A stretch of DNA of 64,000 bases. Source: Rhodanobacter sp. C01 (GTDB lineage Bacteria; Pseudomonadota; Gammaproteobacteria; Xanthomonadales; Rhodanobacteraceae). Shown in pieces: positions 28,606-38,232 of the stretch (positions within the stretch are counted from its first letter, which is position 1; each line of letters begins with the position of its first letter). The stretch covers positions 186,001-250,000 of the forward strand of contig NZ_MUNR01000012.1 in NCBI RefSeq assembly GCF_002001045.1. The letters run 5' to 3'. The position numbers were made by a program, and so were the translations under genes. A model generated the notes under the pieces. It saw only the letters and a list, made by a program, of their open reading frames with translations, was not told the DNA's origin and searched no databases.

Positions 28606-30014
28606 TCACCCTGCTGGCCGCCGTGTTGAGCGGCATCATGTTTTATCTCGCACAGGGATACGACCACGTCTGGGGCCTGGTCTGGCTCGCACCCGTGCCG
28701 CTTTTGTGGCTCGCCTATGGCAATACGCGTACGTGGCAAGTGATCGGGGCGAGCGCCATCGCGCTCCTCGGCGGCGCAGGCTATATCGTGCAATCCCCTT
28801 ACCTCCACCTCATACCGCCGCTCGTCCTCATGTCGGTTCTGGTGGTCGACACCGGGCTGTTTTGCGTCGCGATATGGTTTGCGCGCTTCGTGCAGCACCG
28901 GGCATCACCGCTCCTCACTCTGCTTGCGTTTCCGGCTTGCTGGACAACCTTCGAGTTCCTGATCGAACTGCAGTCCCCGAACGGCACCTACGGATCGCTC
29001 GCCTACAGCACGATGTCAGCGCCCGTCCTGATCCAGAGCGCATCGCTCTTCGGGATGTACGCCGTTACGTTCCTGATCTGCCTCTTTGCCAATACCCTCG
29101 CCATGGCGCTGCGGCTCAAACGAAACACGGCCGCAGTCGGCGTCGGGCTGACTATCTGTGCAGCCAATTTGGCGTTCGGTATCGTGCGGCTCGCGCACGC
29201 GCAGCCCGACGTGCTGCGGGTGGCGGCAATCGTCGATGAGACGGCCGTAGCGGATTCCTGGCGGGCGAAGACCGTGCCCGCCGCTCTCGCAGTGACCGAA
29301 ACCTATGCGCGCGAGATCCGTGCAGCCGCCCGGGACGGCGCCAGATTCGTGGTTACACCGGAAGGCGGCATGGCATCGATCCTTGCCGGACAGGGCACGA
29401 TCGTTGCGCCGCTCGTTGCCGCCGCCAGGGATACGGGTGTGCAGATCATTGCCGGTTTCCACTCCGAAATGCCGGCCGCCGACTTCGCGCTTGCGATCAC
29501 GCCCGATGGCAGGATCCAGCGCTACGACAAGCGCCATCCGGTGCCGGGCCTGGAGGACGATTTCACGCCGGGTCATGTCTCGGGCTGGTTGGGCGATGGT
29601 CGTGCCGAGGAGATCTGCAAGGACATGGATTTCCCCGACACCATTCGTTCCGATGCCGTCAAGGGCGTCAGCCTGATGGGCGTGCCCGCGGGCGACATGG
29701 GCATCGATGGCTGGCAGCACGGAATCATGTCCGTGATGCGCGGCGTCGAAGGCGGATTCTCGATCGTGCGGGCTGCCCATGACGGCCTGGTGTTCGCCAG
29801 CGACGCGCAAGGGCGTCTGGTCGCCCTCAAGAAGGATGCGCCTGCGGGCCTGACTATGATCGTCGCCGACCTGCCGCTGGGATCCGGGCCAACGCTCTAT
29901 ACGCGGATCGGCAACGCCTTCCCGTGGCTCTGCGGGATCTTCGCTCTCGCGCTTGGCGCAGGGCTTCCGGCCTGGCGGCGGCTGCAGAAGCGCCGCCCTG
30001 TTGCCGAGCGTTGA
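28602..30014 (+). CDS. Lnt-like apolipoprotein N-acyltransferase/nitrilase-family protein
   Basis: The 470-residue membrane protein has about six N-terminal membrane segments, a C-terminal nitrilase domain (about 205-440) and a final membrane segment, the plan of apolipoprotein N-acyltransferase (Lnt). A nitrilase triad can be read: Glu in VVTPEGG, Lys in RYDKRHPVPG and Cys in EEICKDMDFP. Lnt transfers a third acyl chain to lipoproteins. It is shorter than E. coli Lnt (512) and sits in a TetR operon rather than with the usual lnt neighbours, so it may be a paralogue with a different amide-forming or hydrolytic role. Confidence 0.75.
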   Translation: MITLLAAVLSGIMFYLAQGYDHVWGLVWLAPVPLLWLAYGNTRTWQVIGASAIALLGGAGYIVQSPYLHLIPPLVLMSVLVVDTGLFCVAIWFARFVQHRASPLLTLLAFPACWTTFEFLIELQSPNGTYGSLAYSTMSAPVLIQSASLFGMYAVTFLICLFANTLAMALRLKRNTAAVGVGLTICAANLAFGIVRLAHAQPDVLRVAAIVDETAVADSWRAKTVPAALAVTETYAREIRAAARDGARFVVTPEGGMASILAGQGTIVAPLVAAARDTGVQIIAGFHSEMPAADFALAITPDGRIQRYDKRHPVPGLEDDFTPGHVSGWLGDGRAEEICKDMDFPDTIRSDAVKGVSLMGVPAGDMGIDGWQHGIMSVMRGVEGGFSIVRAAHDGLVFASDAQGRLVALKKDAPAGLTMIVADLPLGSGPTLYTRIGNAFPWLCGIFALALGAGLPAWRRLQKRRPVAER

Positions 30015-30048
30015 AAATTGACCAGAAAGACGCGGTCCTGTGCACTGA

Positions 30049-31150
30049 AGATTAGGCGGGAATTCCGACCTGGTCTGCGGGATTTATGGCCCAGCAAGTA
30101 CTCGCAGGTTCGATGCCAGCATACGTATCGTCACGACGGATCGGCACCGCTTCTCCACCATTTCGCCTCCCATCATTCAGGGGTTGCGTCAGGCCGCACA
30201 CGGCGGCCCGGTCAATATTCTCGCGTTGTCGGGCGGCGGATCCGGCGGTGCGTTTGGTGCTGGCGCGCTGGCCGGCATGACGCGCGGGCACCAGCGACCG
30301 GACTTCCAGTTGGTTACAGGCGTGAGTGCCGGAGCCTTGATTGCTCCGTTTGCGTTTCTGGGTTCCTCGTGGGATTCCGCGTTGCAGGATGCCTTCGGAG
30401 GTGAACGGAGCTATTTGATCCATTCGCCGAAGGCGAGTTTTCTGGCTCGACTTGTTTTTCCTTCCGGCCTGGGAAGCCATGGGCGGCTTTATGAGCTCGT
30501 GGATCATTTCGTCACACCGCAGATGGTCGCTGATGTGGCCGCTGAAACTTCGAAGGGGCGAAGGTTGATTATCGCCACGACGGATCTCGACAAGCAGGAA
30601 ACGGTACTCTGGGATATGGGCGCCATCGCCGCGTACGTTGGCGCTGCGGCAAGGCAGCTATTCCGCGATGTGCTCATCGCATCCGCGAGCGTGCCTGGCA
30701 TGTTTCCACCCGTGATTATCCACGTCAGCGACGGGGTTCATGCCTACGACGAACTGCATGTGGATGGCAGCGTGACCACGCCCTTTTTCATCACCCGGCT
30801 GGTCGCGGATGTCGTATCGACCAGTCTCGATCAACTGAACGGGTCGAACGTCTATGTGATCGTCAACAGCCAACTGGCAAGCCCGCCGCATGAATCGTCG
30901 CTCGAGACCATCGAACTTCTCGGCAGAAGCTTCTAGGCGCAACTGATGTACAAGACGAAGGAAACGATTGCCCTTGTCGACAACGTGACAAGAGAGCATC
31001 ACATGCAGCTTCGGATTGCCGTGATACCCGCAGACTATCCCGATCACAGCTTTGCCGATTTCCGTTTGCAGAGCTTGCAGCGGCTTTTCGATTACGGTGC
31101 CGACTGCGCCGCTCGTGGAATGTTGTGGGCCACACCGGAACAAGGTATTC
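30049..31150 (+). pseudogene. Patatin-like phospholipase, interrupted by in-frame amber codon
   Basis: One continuous reading frame encodes a patatin-like lipase, with the oxyanion loop SGGGSGGAFGAG, nucleophile motif GVSAG and the Asp-Gly of HVDGS. It is stopped by TAG at 30934-30936 and resumes in the same frame with a typical patatin C-terminal part (IAVIPADYP, LQRLFDYGADCAARGMLW). Upstream the frame is open from 30049 with patatin-like sequence but no ATG or GTG; the first start-like codon is TTG at 30184, so the signal peptide end is missing. I call it a decayed gene. Readthrough or a shortened 250-residue product from the TTG is possible but unlikely. Confidence 0.7.
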
Positions 31151-31213
31151 GGCGGGATCAGGCCGCCATTGTTGGTAGCCCGCATGCTGTCGTGTCTTGC
31201 CCAGGCTTGGTTG

Positions 31214-31501
31214 CTACGTCATTTGGCGCCGATGACGCGACGCAGCCAGCAAGATAGCCATTGTTTCCAACGGACAAGCCAGCGCTGCGCAAACTTCCAG
31301 CGAGATACCCGCAAAGATCAGCTTCTTGCGCCCGGTCGCCTCGACCGCGGCGGCGACACGATGGTTGTCCCAGGCATTGACCGAGGAACGATCGATGATC
31401 TGGATGTCAGGCAATTCCTCGACGAGTTCCGGGAAGGTGGGGCCCCACATGCTGTCACGCGCAGTCGTGGTGACGACGATGGGCCTGGCCATACCCGGCA
31501 T
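31214..31501 (-). pseudogene. Isochorismatase-family (YcaC-like) hydrolase fragment
   Basis: About 75 residues match the middle of YcaC-like cysteine hydrolases: VVTTTARDSMWGP, PELVEELPDI, VNAWDNHRVAAAVEATGRKKLIFAG and the cysteine loop SLEVCAAL. The roughly 60 residues before and 100 after are missing; the reading after the cysteine loop becomes unrelated. Family hydrolases are about 200 residues, so this is a broken gene. It abuts and overlaps an SDR fragment on the other strand. Confidence 0.75.
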
Positions 31502-31796
31502 GAGTCACTACATCGCCTCGAAGATGGCGATCATTGGATTCATGCGAGGCTTGGCCAATGACGTCGCAGGCGACGGCATTACCGCGAACGCTCTATTGCC
31601 CGGTCTGACCAATACGCTGGCGACCGCATCGCAACCGGAAGAGCAGAAGCGCTCAACCTGGGAAGAGCAGGCAATCAAGCGACTGGGCGAGCCCGAAGAC
31701 ATCACCGGTGCGGTTCTGTTCCTGACCAGCGACGATGCGGCCTTCATGACTGGGCAAGCCATTGTCGTGGATGGCGGTCAGTATCGCGTCGGTTGA
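31479..31796 (+). pseudogene. Short-chain dehydrogenase C-terminal fragment
   Basis: About 105 residues match the C-terminal half of an SDR: the active-site Tyr and Lys in SHYIASK, then GFMRGLANDVAGDGITANALLPG, and the end motif DDAAFMTGQAIVVDGG. The NAD-binding half is absent. Just upstream the frame runs through the isochorismatase fragment on the other strand. Both fragments end at about 31480-31500, marking a deletion or inversion breakpoint. A product could still be made from an ATG at 31479 but would lack the cofactor site. Confidence 0.75.
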
Positions 31797-31850
31797 TCGC
31801 CGTGCGATCTAACAGTCGTCATCACATGGCATGTGAGAGAAGCGAATGAA

Positions 31851-31886
31851 AACAGGCACCGGTGATAATCGGGTAGTTTGCCTGTT
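31851..31886 (-). terminator. Probable terminator of fdhD
   Basis: AACAGGCA at 31851-31858 pairs with TGCCTGTT at 31879-31886, leaving a 20-nt loop. Read on the minus strand the hairpin begins 4 nt after the fdhD stop and is followed by TTTTC. The long loop lowers confidence. Confidence 0.4.
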
Positions 31887-31889
31887 GTC

Positions 31890-32723
31890 CTACAGCAATC
31901 GTTCGGGGTGGGTATAGACGTTGTGACTGCCCGCGCGCGCAAAACCGATCAAGGTCATGCCGGCGGTCCGAGCCAGCTCGATCGCCAGTGCGGTCGGTGC
32001 CGAGATGGCCGCCATGATGCTGATGCCGGCGCTTGCTGCCTTGATCACCATCTCGTAGCTTGCGCGGCTGGTCAGCAGCAGCATGCCGGTTTCGGGCGCG
32101 ATGCCGGCGTGGTGCATGGCACCGATCAGCTTGTCCAGCGCGTTATGCCGACCCACGTCTTCGCGCACCAGCACGATGGTGCCGTCCGCATCAGCCCAGG
32201 CCGCCGCGTGCACCGCACCGGTGGCGGCATTCATTGGCTGATGGGCATGCAGGTCGGCCAGGGCCCGTTCCAGGGCAACGCGGCTGATGTGTCCGCCGGC
32301 TTCGACATGGCGAGGCTGGTGCACGGCGTCTTCCAGCTGACGTGTGCCGCAGATGCCGCAACCGCCGCGGCCCGGCAGCAGCCGCTCGCGTTGGCGATCG
32401 AGTCGGGCGGCAGGTGCACTTTCGACCACCGTCATCGCCAGTTCGATGCCTTCCAGCAAATGACGCTGCTCGATCGCGTGCAGATCGCTGGCGCTCCCGA
32501 TGAAACCCTCACTGAGTGAGAAGCCCAGCGCGAAGTCCTCCAGGTTATGCGGCGTGGCCATCATCACCGCGAAAGACACGCCGTTGTAAAGCATGGCCAC
32601 GGGCATTTCTTCGGCGATCTGATCATCAAGCCGTTCGAGACGGCCATCGCGCCAGCGTTCGATGTTGCGCGCGACATGGCCGGGTGAGGGCGTATCCGGG
32701 TCGGGTGGAGCCGTAGGAGTCAT
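31890..32723 (-). CDS. fdhD: Formate dehydrogenase accessory sulfurtransferase FdhD
   Basis: The 277-residue protein has the family cysteine loop GRGGCGICG, the motif GAVHAAAW and DVGRHNALDKLIG, and LLLTSRASYEMV. FdhD passes sulfur from a cysteine desulfurase to the bis-MGD cofactor of formate-dehydrogenase-like enzymes. The only such enzyme in the window is the YdeP-like protein at 42303-44600, a probable client. It diverges from modA across 95 nt and marks the left end of the molybdenum island. Confidence 0.93.
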   Translation of the reverse strand: MTPTAPPDPDTPSPGHVARNIERWRDGRLERLDDQIAEEMPVAMLYNGVSFAVMMATPHNLEDFALGFSLSEGFIGSASDLHAIEQRHLLEGIELAMTVVESAPAARLDRQRERLLPGRGGCGICGTRQLEDAVHQPRHVEAGGHISRVALERALADLHAHQPMNAATGAVHAAAWADADGTIVLVREDVGRHNALDKLIGAMHHAGIAPETGMLLLTSRASYEMVIKAASAGISIMAAISAPTALAIELARTAGMTLIGFARAGSHNVYTHPERLL

Positions 32724-32818
32724 GCGGGCATCATAGCGATACGGGTGCGGGCTGCATCCTTCTGCGGCGACCTGTGGCAGGCTGTCTGCATGCGCGATCC
32801 TTGCCGGAGTTCCAGAAC

Positions 32819-33610
32819 ATGATCAAGATGCGTGCGCTACTCGGTGGCCTGCTTGCCTTGGCGTTGACGTTATCCACGCACGCTGCGTATGCCAGCCAGC
32901 CACGGCATATGACAATCGCTGCGGCCGCCGACCTACACTATGCGCTGGATGCTGTGCTCGCCACTTACCGCCAGACGCATCCGCAGGACGCCATCGAGGT
33001 CACCTACGGCTCCTCCGGCACATTGCTTGCGCAGATCGAGCAGGGTGCACCGTTCGAGCTGTTCTTTTCAGCGGACAGCGAATATCCGAAACAACTGGTG
33101 GCAGCCGGGGGCGCCAGCGGTGATCCGGTGCCCTATGCGCTGGGACACATCGTGATCTGGAGTGCCAGCGTCGATGCCAGCAAGTTGACCGTGGCGGATC
33201 TGGCCAAGCCGTCATTTGACCATATCGCGATTGCCAACCCCGAGCATGCGCCGTACGGCAAGCGTGCCGAGCAGGCACTGCGCGCCGCCGGCATATGGGT
33301 TGCGGTGCAATCGCGGTTGGTTTATGGCGACAATATTGCGCAGACGGCGCAGTTCATTGCCAGCGGCAGTGCCAAGGTCGGCATCATCGCGCAGTCGCTT
33401 GCGCTGGATCCGCAGATGGCGAAGAAGGGCAGCTATGCGATCATTCCGGCATCGCTTTACCAACCGTTGTTGCAGAGTTTTGTGGTGACCAAGCGTGGCG
33501 CCGACAACGCGCTGACCCACAACTTTGCGCAGTACGTGCAAAGTGCCGAGGCGCGCAGCGTATTCAGCCGTTACGGCTTCAGTCTGCCCAGTTCCGCAGC
33601 GGAACACTGA
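32819..33610 (+). CDS. modA: Molybdate-binding periplasmic protein ModA
   Basis: The 263-residue protein has a signal peptide (hydrophobic [19 protein letters not shown], cleavage near residue 26) and a type II periplasmic binding domain with [38 protein letters not shown] and VYGDNIAQT. It binds molybdate or tungstate for the ModBC importer. A CCGGAG ribosome binding site precedes the ATG at 32819; a second in-frame ATG follows at 32828. The operon modABC runs with an 8-nt gap and an 8-nt overlap. Confidence 0.93.
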   Translation: MIKMRALLGGLLALALTLSTHAAYASQPRHMTIAAAADLHYALDAVLATYRQTHPQDAIEVTYGSSGTLLAQIEQGAPFELFFSADSEYPKQLVAAGGASGDPVPYALGHIVIWSASVDASKLTVADLAKPSFDHIAIANPEHAPYGKRAEQALRAAGIWVAVQSRLVYGDNIAQTAQFIASGSAKVGIIAQSLALDPQMAKKGSYAIIPASLYQPLLQSFVVTKRGADNALTHNFAQYVQSAEARSVFSRYGFSLPSSAAEH

Positions 33611-33618
33611 GAACCTCC

Positions 33619-34305
33619 ATGGCCGGTCTGTCTGCCGAAGATTGGACCGCATTTGCCTTGACCATGCGTCTGGCAGCGACGGTGACCGTTCTGCTGCTGT
33701 TGCTCGGGACGCCGCTCGCCTGGTGGCTGGCACGTGGTCGTACCGCATGGCGGCGCCCGGTATCGGCCTTGGTCACGTTGCCGCTGGTACTGCCGCCCAC
33801 CGTACTGGGCTTCTATCTATTGTTATTGCTTGGCCCGCATGGTGCAGGCGGGCGGCTCACTACTGCGCTGGGTCTGGGTACCTTGCCTTTCACGTTTGCC
33901 GGCCTGGTGGTCGCCTCGATGCTGTACTCGCTGCCGTTCGTGGTGCAGCCATTGCAGAACGCGTTCGAGGCGATCGGCCAGCGCCCGTTCGACGTGGCGG
34001 CAAGTCTGGGGGCAGGGCCGCTCGACCGGTTCTTTTCGGTGGCGTTGCCGCTGGCATGGCCCGGCTTTCTGACGGCGGCGGTGCTCGGTTTCGCTCACAC
34101 AGTTGGCGAATTCGGCGTGGTGTTGATGATCGGCGGCAATATCCCCGGGCAGACCCGTGTGTTGTCGATGCGCATCTACGATCATGTCGAGGCGGGTGAG
34201 TACCTGCAGGCGCATGCCCTCTCGCTGTATCTGCTGGCCTTTTCCTTCGCCGCCTTGCTCGCCATGCATCTGTTGCGTCCGCGTCGGTTGATCGCCCATG
34301 ACTGA
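33619..34305 (+). CDS. modB: Molybdate ABC transporter permease ModB
   Basis: The 228-residue inner-membrane protein has about five membrane helices and the binding-protein-dependent permease signature around [26 protein letters not shown], which contacts the ATPase. The start at 33619 lies 8 nt after the modA stop; the frame is open further upstream inside modA without family similarity. It ends with an 8-nt overlap with modC. Confidence 0.94.
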   Translation: MAGLSAEDWTAFALTMRLAATVTVLLLLLGTPLAWWLARGRTAWRRPVSALVTLPLVLPPTVLGFYLLLLLGPHGAGGRLTTALGLGTLPFTFAGLVVASMLYSLPFVVQPLQNAFEAIGQRPFDVAASLGAGPLDRFFSVALPLAWPGFLTAAVLGFAHTVGEFGVVLMIGGNIPGQTRVLSMRIYDHVEAGEYLQAHALSLYLLAFSFAALLAMHLLRPRRLIAHD

Positions 34306-35389
34306 AGTCGCCGCCGGCTTGCAGGTGCAGTTGCAGTACCAGCGCGGCGAATTCGCGCTGAATGTGGATATCAACGTGCCGTCGCGTGGCATCACGGCGC
34401 TGTTCGGTCCATCCGGCGCCGGCAAGACCACATGCCTGCGCGCCATCGCGGGACTCGACCCGGATATCGCAGGCCGCATCGCCTTCGCCGGCGACGTCTG
34501 GCAGGACAGTTCGACCCGGCGTCTGGTGCCGGCGCACCAGCGCCGCATCGGTTACGTCTTCCAGGAGGCCAGCCTGTTTCCGCATCTTTCGGTGTCGGGC
34601 AACCTCGATTACAGCCAACGCCGCGCCAGAGGCAACGGGCCGGTCGATCACAAGGTATGGCTTGAACAGTTTGGCGTCGACCGCCTGCTTGCGCGCAAGG
34701 TAGGCAGCCTGTCGGGAGGCGAACGGCAGCGCGTGGCGATCGTGCGTGCACTCCTCAGTGATCCGGCCCTGTTGCTGCTCGACGAACCGCTGTCTGCACT
34801 CGATGCGCCTGCACGTAGCGAGCTGCTTGGTTGCCTTGAGCAACTGCATGCGGACCTCGCCGTGCCGACCATCTATGTCAGCCACGCCATCGATGAAGTA
34901 GCCCGGCTCGCCGATCATCTGGTGGTGATGGAGGCCGGCCGCGTCCTCTCGCAAGGTTCCCTGCAGTCAATCTTGGCACATGGCGAGCTGCCTCGGGTGA
35001 TGAGCGATCAACTTGGTGTCGTGATCGAAGGGCAGGTGGTTGCCCAGGATCAGGTCGATCACCTCATCGAACTGGCCTTCGCGGGCGGCCGCCTGTGGTT
35101 GCCGCAACGTGCAGAGCGCGTGGGCGATCGCCTGCGTTGCCGGATCAGTGCCCGGGATGTCGTACTCAGTACCAGCGCTCCGGCGACGGGTTCCAGCGCA
35201 CTCAATGTCATCGAAGCAGTGGTCGCCGGGAGGATGGAAGCCGCGCACCCTTCGCAGTGCATCGTGCGGCTCGATGTCCACGGCACCGCCTTGCTGGCCA
35301 GCATCACGCGGCGCTCCTGGCGTTCCCTGGCCTTGGCTCCCGGCTCACATGTGTGGGCCCAGGTCAAGGCTACGGCGCTCGGCACATGA
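34298..35389 (+). CDS. modC: Molybdate ABC transporter ATP-binding protein ModC
   Basis: The 363-residue ATPase has Walker A GPSGAGKT at about 33-40, signature LSGGERQRV, Walker [13 protein letters not shown] and a C-terminal TOBE (Mop-like) domain (about 285-360) that senses oxyanion. It powers molybdate import. The overlap with modB shows coupled translation. It is followed by 94 nt before the first cofactor gene, in which I see no riboswitch-like fold. Confidence 0.95.
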   Translation: MTEVAAGLQVQLQYQRGEFALNVDINVPSRGITALFGPSGAGKTTCLRAIAGLDPDIAGRIAFAGDVWQDSSTRRLVPAHQRRIGYVFQEASLFPHLSVSGNLDYSQRRARGNGPVDHKVWLEQFGVDRLLARKVGSLSGGERQRVAIVRALLSDPALLLLDEPLSALDAPARSELLGCLEQLHADLAVPTIYVSHAIDEVARLADHLVVMEAGRVLSQGSLQSILAHGELPRVMSDQLGVVIEGQVVAQDQVDHLIELAFAGGRLWLPQRAERVGDRLRCRISARDVVLSTSAPATGSSALNVIEAVVAGRMEAAHPSQCIVRLDVHGTALLASITRRSWRSLALAPGSHVWAQVKATALGT

Positions 35390-35483
35390 GTGGGCTGGCG
35401 GTTGTCAAAGCGACGGGGCGCCGCCATGATTTCTCCATCGGCATCGCATGTGCTGCCGTTGCGGATAGCAGGTCTCCATCCCC

Positions 35484-36686
35484 ATGAGCGAGCTTCTCAG
35501 TGTCGCTGATGCCGAACAGCTGATTCGGCAGGCGATGCCCGTGTTTGGCAGCGAACGCGTGGCACTGGATGCGGCCGCGGGGCGCGTGCTTCGCCAGGTC
35601 ATACGTGCCGAGCGGGACCAGCCGCCGTTCGACCGGGTGATGATGGATGGCATCGCTATCGCGATGAGCGCAAGGAGCCAGCGCCGCTTTAAGCTGAGCG
35701 GGTTGCAACTGGCCGGCATGGTGCAACAGACACTCGGCGATCTGGATATGTGCATCGAGGTCACCACGGGCGCGATGCTTCCGCGTGGTTGCGACACCGT
35801 CGTTCCGGTCGAGCAGACGCGGCGTGACGGCGAGTATTGCCTGCTTGCCGATGGCTATACGCCGACAGTTGGGCAATTCGTGCATCCGCGTGGCTCCGAT
35901 TGCCGCAAGGGCGACGTGCTGCTTGAGCCAGGTGTGCACCTCCACGGCCCCGAGATCGCCGTGCTTGCATCCAATGGCATGGCCGAAGTCGAAGTGGCCA
36001 CGATGCCGTCGATAACGGTTGTTGCCACCGGCGACGAACTGGTCGGCGTCGACCAGCCCCTGCTGGAAGGGCAAATCCGCGGCTCCAACGATCGCGCGCT
36101 GGCGGCCGCACTGCGCGCCCGCGGGTTCGATGACGTGCAACTGACCCGGGTCGCGGATGACCTGGCTGCCACCACCGCCACCTTGGCCGAACTGCTGCGG
36201 ACACGCCAGGTACTGGTGCTGTCCGGCGGCGTTTCGGTGGGACAGCGCGATTACGTACCCGAGGCGCTGCGCACGCTGGGCGTGCGCCAGGTGTTGCATC
36301 GGATCGCGCAGCGCCCTGGCAAGCCGATGTGGTTCGGCATCGGGCCGCAAGGGCAGGTGGTGTTTGCGTTGCCGGGCAATCCGGTATCGGTGCTGGTCTG
36401 CGCCGCGCGCTATCTGTTGCCGTCGCTGCAATCGGCCACTGGGCTGGCTGCCGAAACGGCCATGCCGGTGTGCCTGGAAAGTGCGGTGGCTACCAGCCCG
36501 GCCTTGACGTTTTTTGTACCGGTTCGCGTCCACCATGATGCTACCGGGCGGGCCATGGCCACTCCTTTGCCACCGGGCACCTCGGGCGATTTCTCCGCGC
36601 TGCCGCGCACACATGGTTTCGTGGAATTGCCGCCCGGAACCGCCATTGTACCGGCCGGTACGGTGGCCACCTTTTATGGTTGGTGA
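35484..36686 (+). CDS. moeA: Molybdopterin molybdenumtransferase MoeA, first copy
   Basis: The 400-residue enzyme inserts molybdenum into adenylated molybdopterin. Visible signatures are PPFDRVMMDGIAI, EVTTGAMLPRGCDTVVPVE, the MoCF-fold loop VLSGGVSVGQRDYVPEALR, and RPGKPMWFG with FALPGNPVSVLV. A second moeA-type gene lies at 40650-41903; two copies are common and may serve molybdenum and tungsten or different cofactor forms. It starts the cofactor operon and is 1 nt from moaA. Confidence 0.93.
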   Translation: MSELLSVADAEQLIRQAMPVFGSERVALDAAAGRVLRQVIRAERDQPPFDRVMMDGIAIAMSARSQRRFKLSGLQLAGMVQQTLGDLDMCIEVTTGAMLPRGCDTVVPVEQTRRDGEYCLLADGYTPTVGQFVHPRGSDCRKGDVLLEPGVHLHGPEIAVLASNGMAEVEVATMPSITVVATGDELVGVDQPLLEGQIRGSNDRALAAALRARGFDDVQLTRVADDLAATTATLAELLRTRQVLVLSGGVSVGQRDYVPEALRTLGVRQVLHRIAQRPGKPMWFGIGPQGQVVFALPGNPVSVLVCAARYLLPSLQSATGLAAETAMPVCLESAVATSPALTFFVPVRVHHDATGRAMATPLPPGTSGDFSALPRTHGFVELPPGTAIVPAGTVATFYGW

Positions 36687-36687
36687 C

Positions 36688-37743
36688 ATGACCGTCTTCC
36701 AAGCCATTACCGATCTGCCAGCGCCACAAGCACATCCGCGGGATCAGCGCGGTCGTGCCCTGCATGATCTGCGCATCTCGGTCATGGACCGCTGCAATTT
36801 CCGCTGCCCCTACTGCATGCCGGAGGCGACCTACGGCGAGCACTTCAGCTTCCTGCGCAATGATGAACGGCTCGGTTTCGACGAGATCGAGCGCCTGTGC
36901 TGCCTGGCGGCGGAACTGGGTGTCAGCAAGCTGCGCCTGACCGGCGGCGAACCCCTGTTGCGCCCGCACCTGGTCGAGCTGGTCGCGCGGCTGCGCCGGA
37001 TCGACGGCATCGACGACCTGGCGATGACGACCAATGGCGTGCTGCTGGCCCGTCACGCCGCCGAGCTGCGTGATGCCGGCCTCGACCGCATCACGATCAG
37101 CCTGGATACGCTCGATCCGGCGCTGTTCCATCGCATGAGTGGCAATCGCGGTGCATTGCACGAGGTGCTCGATGGCATCGAGGCGGCGCAGCACGCGAAT
37201 TTTCCGCGTGGTATCAAGCTCAATACCGTGGTGCAGCGCGGGGTCAACGAACACACCGTGACCGATCTGGTCGAGCGATTCCGTGGCAGCGGCATTGTGC
37301 TTCGTTTCATCGAATACATGGACGTCGGCAATCGCAACCACTGGAGTGCCGAGGCAGTCGTGCCCTCACGCGAGTTGATCGAGCGCATCGATGCACGCTG
37401 GCCACTGGAAGCCCTGCCAGCCCAATACGCGGGCGAGGTGGCCACGCGTTTCCGCTTCCGCGATGGCGCCGGTGAGATCGGGGTGATTTCCTCGGTCAGC
37501 GCACCGTTCTGCGGCGGTTGCACCCGAGCGCGCCTGTCCTCGGAAGGCACGCTCTACACGTGCCTGTTCGCCACCCAGGGCACGGACTTGCGCGGACTGC
37601 TGCGTGAAGGTGCCAGTGACGACAGGCTGCGCGAGATATTGCGCGATACCTGGCTGCACCGCACCGACCGCTACAGCGAGGAGCGTGCCGAGCAGCGCCA
37701 GCACGCGCGGCGTAAAATCGAAATGCATTACATCGGAGGTTAG
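36688..37743 (+). CDS. moaA: GTP 3',8-cyclase MoaA
   Basis: The 351-residue radical-SAM enzyme makes the first molybdopterin intermediate from GTP together with MoaC. The SAM cluster motif is CNFRCPYC; the second cluster cysteines are in CGGCTRARLSSEGTLYTC. The C-terminal Gly-Gly needed for activity is present (HYIGG). The ATG at 36688 comes directly after the moeA stop; the frame is open further upstream inside moeA, but that part lacks family similarity. Confidence 0.96.
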   Translation: MTVFQAITDLPAPQAHPRDQRGRALHDLRISVMDRCNFRCPYCMPEATYGEHFSFLRNDERLGFDEIERLCCLAAELGVSKLRLTGGEPLLRPHLVELVARLRRIDGIDDLAMTTNGVLLARHAAELRDAGLDRITISLDTLDPALFHRMSGNRGALHEVLDGIEAAQHANFPRGIKLNTVVQRGVNEHTVTDLVERFRGSGIVLRFIEYMDVGNRNHWSAEAVVPSRELIERIDARWPLEALPAQYAGEVATRFRFRDGAGEIGVISSVSAPFCGGCTRARLSSEGTLYTCLFATQGTDLRGLLREGASDDRLREILRDTWLHRTDRYSEERAEQRQHARRKIEMHYIGG

Positions 37744-37746
37744 AAC

Positions 37747-38232
37747 ATGCTCTCGCACGTTGACGACGCGCAGCAGCCGCGCATGGTGGATGTCGGCGCC
37801 AAGGCGGCCACGCAGCGTGTGGCGCATGCGCATGCGCGTGTGACGTTTCCCGCCGATGTCGCCACGGCGTTGCATGCCGCCGGTTATGTAACGCCCAAGG
37901 GGGCTGTGCTGACGGTGGCGCATATCGCTGGCGTGATGGGGGCGAAAGCCACGCCACAATTGATTCCGCTATGCCATCCGTTGAGCCTGGACAAATGTGA
38001 TGTCGCGATCCGCATGGAAGGCAACGACGCCTTGATCGACTGCACCGTATCCTGCACGGGCCGCACCGGTGTGGAGATGGAAGCACTGACCGGCGCGAGC
38101 ATTGCCGCGCTGACGATCTATGACATGTGCAAGGCGATGTCGCATGACATCGTCATCAGCGATATCCGCCTGATCAAGAAGACCGGTGGCAAGCGCGACG
38201 TCGATCATTCGACCGGTTCAGGTCTGGCATGA
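37747..38232 (+). CDS. moaC: Cyclic pyranopterin monophosphate synthase MoaC
   Basis: The 161-residue enzyme converts the MoaA product to cyclic pyranopterin monophosphate. Family motifs are MVDVGAKAATQRVAHA, IPLCHPLSLDKCDV, GVEMEALTGAS and the active-site end IKKTGGKRD. It starts 3 nt after moaA and overlaps mobA by 4 nt. Confidence 0.97.
   Translation: MLSHVDDAQQPRMVDVGAKAATQRVAHAHARVTFPADVATALHAAGYVTPKGAVLTVAHIAGVMGAKATPQLIPLCHPLSLDKCDVAIRMEGNDALIDCTVSCTGRTGVEMEALTGASIAALTIYDMCKAMSHDIVISDIRLIKKTGGKRDVDHSTGSGLA

Noticed and set aside
35390..35483. Molybdenum-cofactor riboswitch between modC and moeA
   Set aside because: The 94-nt gap is too short and shows no multi-stem fold that I could recognise.
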